A stretch of DNA of 64,000 bases from Nocardia vinacea NBRC 16497 (lineage in GTDB: Bacteria; Actinomycetota; Actinomycetes; Mycobacteriales; Mycobacteriaceae). The position numbers and the translations under genes are program-made. Shown here one piece after another: positions 59,948-64,000 of the stretch; within the stretch, counting starts at the first letter, position 1, and each line of letters begins with the position of its first letter. Location of the stretch: contig NZ_BAGN01000220.1 in assembly GCF_000308835.1 (NCBI RefSeq), positions 1 to 64,000 of the forward strand, in the 5' to 3' direction. The notes under the pieces are model-generated. The model was not told the origin of the DNA. It ran no database searches and saw nothing but the letters and a program-made list of their open reading frames with translations.

Positions 59948-60574
59948 ATGGGTAGCGAGACAGCGGTGCAGCCACGGCAGCGGGCACAGCATTTGGGCCC
60001 CGAGCGTCGCCGCCCCCAAGTGCTCGACACCGCACTGGCGATTGCCGTGGAGCACGGCGTCGCGGCGGTAACCATGGCCGCGATCGCGGAGCGGATGAAT
60101 GTGACCCGGCCCGTGGTGTATGCCTGCTTCCCGGATCGCGTCGAGCTGATCGAGGCGCTCATCCAGCGCGAGGAGAGCTTCCTGGTCGGCGGAGTGCTCG
60201 AGGTGCTGCCGCCCCGCGATGTCGACGCGGATGAGACCGTTTTCGTCGACGGCTTCCGCGCCCTGCTGGAGAAGGCGGCCGAGCGACCGGATGCGTGGCG
60301 GCTGCTGTACGGCAATCCCGATCCGGCCGTTGCGGATTCGTTCGGGCGCGGTCGCCGGCTCGCCATCGAGCGCTGCACCACGCTGCTGCGACCGACGCTG
60401 CGCGCATGGGGCACCGAGGACGCCGAGCGCAAGTTGCCTGCGCTGATCGAGCTGTGGGTATCCGCGGGTGAGGGCGCGGTGCGCACGCTGCTGGCGGGCG
60501 AGGGCGGTTGGGATCCGCAGAACCTCGGGGCCTTTGTCGGGGCGGCCGTGTACCGCGCATTGCGTCACGCCTGA
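59948..60574 (+). CDS. TetR family regulator divergent from the acyl-CoA dehydrogenase
   Basis: A 208-residue regulator with HTH TMAAIAERMNVTRPVVYACF at about residues 42-61 and a C-terminal domain of unknown ligand. No strong ribosome binding site precedes the ATG; a nearby upstream GTG is possible. It is divergent from the acyl-CoA dehydrogenase and 136 bases upstream of hmgA on the same strand, so it could control either. No clear palindrome was found in the shared region. Confidence 0.83.
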   Translation: MGSETAVQPRQRAQHLGPERRRPQVLDTALAIAVEHGVAAVTMAAIAERMNVTRPVVYACFPDRVELIEALIQREESFLVGGVLEVLPPRDVDADETVFVDGFRALLEKAAERPDAWRLLYGNPDPAVADSFGRGRRLAIERCTTLLRPTLRAWGTEDAERKLPALIELWVSAGEGAVRTLLAGEGGWDPQNLGAFVGAAVYRALRHA

Positions 60575-60710
60575 CAATTGTTCAGCACTTCACGCCAACG
60601 CTAGGCGAAATGCCGCAGAAGACCGCAGAGGACCGACAAAATGTCCACCGTACCGGCACCTGCGGCACTACGATGGAAGCAAATCCAGCGGTCCAGCCGG
60701 AGGTGCGGTC

Positions 60711-61967
60711 ATGGCGTTCTATCGGCAGATGGGAGCGGTGCCGCCCAAGCGGCACACCCAGCATCGTGACGACCAGGGACGGCTCTATTACGAAGAGTTG
60801 ATGGGCGAGGAGGGCTTCTCCGGCGATTCCTCGCTGCTGTATCACCGGGGCCTGCCGCCCGCCATTGTCGATTCGACGGTATGGGAGCTGCCGGACCAGA
60901 CCCTCACCCCGAATCATCCACTGCGCCATCGACATCTGCGCCTGCACAATCTCTTTCCCGGCGATACCCCGGCCGGAACCGATCCGGTTACCGGCCGTCG
61001 ACTGCTGCTCGGCAATGCGGATGTGCGGATCTCGTATGTGGTGGCCAAAGGTGCCTCACCGCTGTACCGCAATGCGATCGGCGACGAGCTGGTGTACGTG
61101 GAATCCGGTGCGGCCGTTGTCGAAACGGTCTTCGGCACCATCACCGCCCGGCAGGGCGACCAGGTGCTGATTCCGCGCGCGACCACGCACCGCTGGCTAC
61201 CGAGCGGCCCGGAACCGCTGCGCACGTATGTGATCGAAGCATCCAGCCACATCACTCCGCCGAAGCGCTATCTTTCGAAATTCGGTCAGCTGCTGGAACA
61301 TTCGCCGTACTGCGAGCGGGATCTGCACGGGCCAGGAGAACCGCTGGTCGCCACCGGAACCGATATCGAGGTGCTGGTGAAGCATCGTCCCGGCGGTCAG
61401 GTGGTCGGCACGCGCATGATCTATGCGACCCATCCGTTCGATGTGGTCGGCTGGGACGGCTGCCTGTATCCACTTACCTTCAATATCGCCGATTTCGAAC
61501 CGCTCACCGGCCGGGTGCACCAGCCGCCGCCCGCCCATCAGGCATTCGAGGGAATCAATTTCGTGGTGTGCAATTTCGTACCGCGCAAGGTCGACTACCA
61601 CCCGCTATCGATTCCGGTGCCGTACTACCACTCCAATGTCGACAGCGACGAGATCATGTTCTACTGCGGCGGAAACTACGAGGCGCGCAGGGGTTCCGGC
61701 ATCGGGCAGGGTTCGGTATCGGTACACCCCGGCGGTTATGCGCACGGTCCGCAGCCGGGCGCGTATGAGCGCAGTATCGGCATCGATTTCTTCGATGAAC
61801 TCGCGGTCATGGTCGATACCTTCCGACCGCTCGAACTCGGCGAGGGCGCGCTGGCCTGCGAGGATCCCGGATATGCGTGGACCTGGTCCGGTCGCGGACC
61901 GCAATCCGACGGACACCGGCAACCGAATCGGCGCCCGCACGCGAATCAGCGCCGTGGGCCCGCATGA
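60711..61967 (+). CDS. hmgA: homogentisate 1,2-dioxygenase
   Basis: A 418-residue non-heme iron enzyme that opens the ring of homogentisate in tyrosine and phenylalanine breakdown. The cupin metal region is YYHSNVDSDEIMFYCGGNYE with SVSVHPGGYAHGPQPGAYE close after. The N-terminal half has the second, non-catalytic cupin. The last 25 residues are Arg/Pro-rich and poorly conserved. GGAGG sets the ATG. It overlaps fahA by four bases, the next pathway enzyme but one. Confidence 0.9.
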   Translation: MAFYRQMGAVPPKRHTQHRDDQGRLYYEELMGEEGFSGDSSLLYHRGLPPAIVDSTVWELPDQTLTPNHPLRHRHLRLHNLFPGDTPAGTDPVTGRRLLLGNADVRISYVVAKGASPLYRNAIGDELVYVESGAAVVETVFGTITARQGDQVLIPRATTHRWLPSGPEPLRTYVIEASSHITPPKRYLSKFGQLLEHSPYCERDLHGPGEPLVATGTDIEVLVKHRPGGQVVGTRMIYATHPFDVVGWDGCLYPLTFNIADFEPLTGRVHQPPPAHQAFEGINFVVCNFVPRKVDYHPLSIPVPYYHSNVDSDEIMFYCGGNYEARRGSGIGQGSVSVHPGGYAHGPQPGAYERSIGIDFFDELAVMVDTFRPLELGEGALACEDPGYAWTWSGRGPQSDGHRQPNRRPHANQRRGPA

Positions 61968-63139
61968 AGACCCGCATCGAGGTTCCCGACAACGCCCTCT
62001 TCGGTCCGGACAATCTTCCCTATGGCGTCTTCGCGCCGGAGGGCCAGGACTTCCGGGTCGGTGTGCGACTCGGCGAGCAAGTCATCGATCTGGCTGCGGC
62101 ACTGGAGGATCCGGTATTCGCCGAGCCGAGTCTCAATGCCTTCATGGCGGCGGGGCCACGTCGGTGGCGGGAGGTGCGCAACCGGATCCGCGAACTGATC
62201 GATCACGAAATCCCCAGGGAGGCAGTGCATCTACTGCACGATGTGCGCACCAAACTGCCAGTAGAGATCGGTGATTATGTCGATTTCTACGCCAGCATCG
62301 ACCATGCAACGAACCTCGGCAGACTGTTTCGCCCCGATGCCGAACCGCTGCTGCCCAATTGGCGGCATCTACCGGTCGGATATCACGGGCGTGCGGGCAC
62401 CGTCGTCGTCTCGGGTACCGATATCATTCGGCCGCGCGGGCAACGCCGAACATCTTCCGACACACCAGTTTTCGGTCCATCACAGCGTCTCGATATAGAG
62501 GCCGAGCTCGGATTCGTGGTCGGAATCGGTTCCGAACTCGGCACACCCATCGATATCGACCAGTTCGCCGAGCACGTCTTCGGCGTCGCACTGGTGAACG
62601 ATTGGTCCGCGCGCGATATCCAGGCCTGGGAGTACCAGCCGCTCGGACCGTTCCTCGGCAAGTCCTTCGCGACATCGCTCTCGGCCTGGATAACGCCGCT
62701 GGCCGCCTTGGAGACCGCCCGCATTCGGCTGCCGAAGCAAGAACCCGAGCCACTGCCCTATCTGCGGGGCAGCCAGCAGTGGGGACTCGATATCGACCTG
62801 GCCGTGCACTGGAACGGTCAAACCGTCTCGCATCCACCATATTCCCGGATGTACTGGTCACCGGCGCAGATGCTGGCGCATCTCACCGCGAATGGGGCCG
62901 CCACGCGCACCGGCGACCTCTACGCGTCCGGTACCGTCTCCGGATCGGAACCGGACCAGCGCGGGTCCTTCATCGAATTGTCCTGGGGCGGAGCCGAACC
63001 CGTCACGGTGAACGGTCTGCACCGAACCTTCCTCGAGGACGGCGACGAGGTAGTCATCACGGCATCAGCCCCGGGTTCGCATGCGCGCCGCATCGGCCTC
63101 GGTGAGGTCCGCGGGCGCATCTGGCATGCGCGAAACTGA
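61964..63139 (+). CDS. fahA: fumarylacetoacetase
   Basis: A 391-residue enzyme that splits fumarylacetoacetate to fumarate and acetoacetate, the end of tyrosine catabolism. Conserved motifs: DYVDFYASIDHATNLGRLFR, LPVGYHGRAGTVVVSGT, LDIEAELGFVVG (metal acids), LVNDWSARDIQAWEYQPLGP and GSFIELSWGG. ATGA overlap with hmgA shows one operon. The maleylacetoacetate isomerase is not in the window; it may be elsewhere or absent. Confidence 0.94.
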   Translation: MKTRIEVPDNALFGPDNLPYGVFAPEGQDFRVGVRLGEQVIDLAAALEDPVFAEPSLNAFMAAGPRRWREVRNRIRELIDHEIPREAVHLLHDVRTKLPVEIGDYVDFYASIDHATNLGRLFRPDAEPLLPNWRHLPVGYHGRAGTVVVSGTDIIRPRGQRRTSSDTPVFGPSQRLDIEAELGFVVGIGSELGTPIDIDQFAEHVFGVALVNDWSARDIQAWEYQPLGPFLGKSFATSLSAWITPLAALETARIRLPKQEPEPLPYLRGSQQWGLDIDLAVHWNGQTVSHPPYSRMYWSPAQMLAHLTANGAATRTGDLYASGTVSGSEPDQRGSFIELSWGGAEPVTVNGLHRTFLEDGDEVVITASAPGSHARRIGLGEVRGRIWHARN

Positions 63140-63143
63140 GCGT

Positions 63144-63830
63144 TCAACGCGCGGCAGTTCGAACCCCCGCATCGACAACGGCGATGAACCGCTGCAGATC
63201 CTCGATCAGCGTATCGACCATATCGGGCGCGCCACCATCGTCATGATGGTGCAGCCAGTCCGCGACGAGTTCGAACATGCCGCCAATAGTCGCCAGCGCC
63301 AAGGCGATTCGCCTGCGCTGCTCCTCCGGATCCGATGACGCCGCACCCGACCACTGCTGATCGATAAAGGCCGCCGACCAGCGCCGATTACTGCGCCGTT
63401 GCTTCTCCACCGCAGGTGATATGCCGCCCGCCTCGCCGAATGTCACCTTGGCCAGCCGCGGATCATCGGCAATGGCATGCACGAAGGCCGCGATAATGGC
63501 TTGCGCGCGCTCCGGCCAGGGCAGTTCGGCGGATGCGGTGGCCGCCTCGATGGCCCGCTGCTGAATCTGCTCGGTGATGTGCGTGAGCAGCGCGACGTAG
63601 CACGCTTCCTTGCTGTCGAAATGATCGTAGAAACCCTTGGTCCCGACGAACGCGCGCTGACAGATCTGTTCGATCGACGTACCCGAAAAGCTTTGCTCGG
63701 CAAATAGTTCGGTGGCCGCTTCGAGCAGTTGGCTGCGCCGTTGCGCGCTGCGCTGCTCGGCATCGAGACCACGGATGCGGCGCCGCGCCGGAGTCGGATC
63801 GGGCCGCGCGGCGGATTTGCTGCGGGTCAT
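63144..63830 (-). CDS. TetR family regulator
   Basis: A 228-residue regulator. HTH region: GTSIEQICQRAFVGTKGFYD, with the preceding helix LLEAATELFAEQSFSG. A GAGGT element precedes the ATG at 63830. Convergent with fahA (4 bases) and divergent from the exported-protein gene at the right edge. A near-perfect palindrome lies in the shared region, so it probably represses that gene. Confidence 0.85.
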   Translation of the reverse strand: MTRSKSAARPDPTPARRRIRGLDAEQRSAQRRSQLLEAATELFAEQSFSGTSIEQICQRAFVGTKGFYDHFDSKEACYVALLTHITEQIQQRAIEAATASAELPWPERAQAIIAAFVHAIADDPRLAKVTFGEAGGISPAVEKQRRSNRRWSAAFIDQQWSGAASSDPEEQRRRIALALATIGGMFELVADWLHHHDDGGAPDMVDTLIEDLQRFIAVVDAGVRTAAR

Positions 63831-63862
63831 ACCTCGACCATAGTCGGAGCAGTTTAAGAAAG

Positions 63863-63885
63863 ACTTCTTGTTGGTAACAGGAAGT
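63863..63885. promoter_or_regulatory. probable TetR operator at right edge
   Basis: ACTTCTTGTT-GGT-AACAGGAAGT is an inverted repeat with 9 of 10 positions matched. It lies 33 bases before the TetR start and 42 bases before the divergent gene. Confidence 0.55.
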
Positions 63886-63926
63886 CGTGTTGTAATCACT
63901 GTCACGTCGATGAGGAAGGGACAGAC

Positions 63927-64000
63927 GTGTCAGTGATCAATGAGGATCCGACCCGCACGCGTCGGCGCGGATTGCGCGCGGCGGCCGCGCTGGTATCGAT
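63927..64000 (+). CDS. start of an exported protein, cut by window edge
   Basis: Only the first 24 codons are present: VSVINEDPTRTRRRGLRAAA and on into a hydrophobic stretch. The cluster of Arg before Ala/Leu/Val looks like the start of a signal peptide, possibly of Tat type. GAGGAAGGG lies about 8 bases before the GTG. It faces the TetR gene across a palindromic site and is probably under its control. The product cannot be named. Confidence 0.6.
   Translation, partial: MSVINEDPTRTRRRGLRAAAALVS

Overview
The window is high-GC actinobacterial DNA, most likely from Nocardia or a close relative in the Mycobacteriales. The evidence is gene content and order. A long series of genes matches, from memory, the Mycobacterium tuberculosis block Rv0427c to Rv0462: xthA, a GNAT acetyltransferase, def, a DUF3263 protein, a LytR_C protein (Rv0431/VirR), sodC, a GCS2-type carboxylate-amine ligase, an AAA ATPase (Rv0435c), pssA, psd, groEL2, a prolyl oligopeptidase and lpdC. 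Between them lie accessory genes, many built as a regulator divergent from its target. No rRNA, tRNA, CRISPR array, insertion sequence or integrase was seen.

Layout. 0-5.5 kb: small regulator/enzyme pairs (AhpD-like protein; TetR/VOC; quinone reductase/HxlR; PPOX flavoprotein; polysaccharide deacetylase). 5.5-12 kb: lpd, an M19 dipeptidase homologue, a prolyl oligopeptidase and a hydrolase-TetR operon with a double operator. 12-12.9 kb: a weakly coding stretch of micro-ORFs. 12.9-22 kb: deazaflavin-type reductase, hydrolases, TetR, ArsR and MarR regulators with visible operators, an MFS exporter, a Gly/Cys-tailed membrane protein and a secreted SMP-30-like lipoprotein. 22-24.2 kb: groEL2 with two CIRCE boxes. 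24.3-30.3 kb: a SUFU-domain protein, nadE, a Clp_N/HTH protein with a double operator, and an ECF41 sigma factor next to an FAD oxidoreductase that carries an ECF41-like promoter. 30.3-34.4 kb: pssA-psd, a GlsB-type protein, fabH, a broken lipoprotein gene and an SRPBCC protein.

34.6-38.3 kb holds the most unusual module: a response regulator fused to a thioredoxin-reductase-like flavoprotein that lacks the CxxC pair, a histidine kinase with a cyclic-nucleotide-binding-type sensor, and a UBP-type zinc-finger protein, all tightly coupled. 38.4-43.9 kb: secreted proteins, the AAA ATPase and a membrane protein. 44-50 kb: a complete Mrp Na+/H+ antiporter operon with A and B fused. 50-57.7 kb: PAP2 protein, GCS2 ligase, sodC, LytR_C protein, DUF3263, def, GNAT, xthA and a Uma2 protein. 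57.8-64 kb: a large acyl-CoA dehydrogenase, TetR, the homogentisate pathway pair hmgA-fahA, another TetR, and the start of an exported protein cut by the right edge.

Three themes recur. Local regulators sit beside palindromic sites that overlap promoters or start codons. Several transcripts appear leaderless. Transcription between convergent genes appears to end at long perfect hairpins with little or no U-tract.
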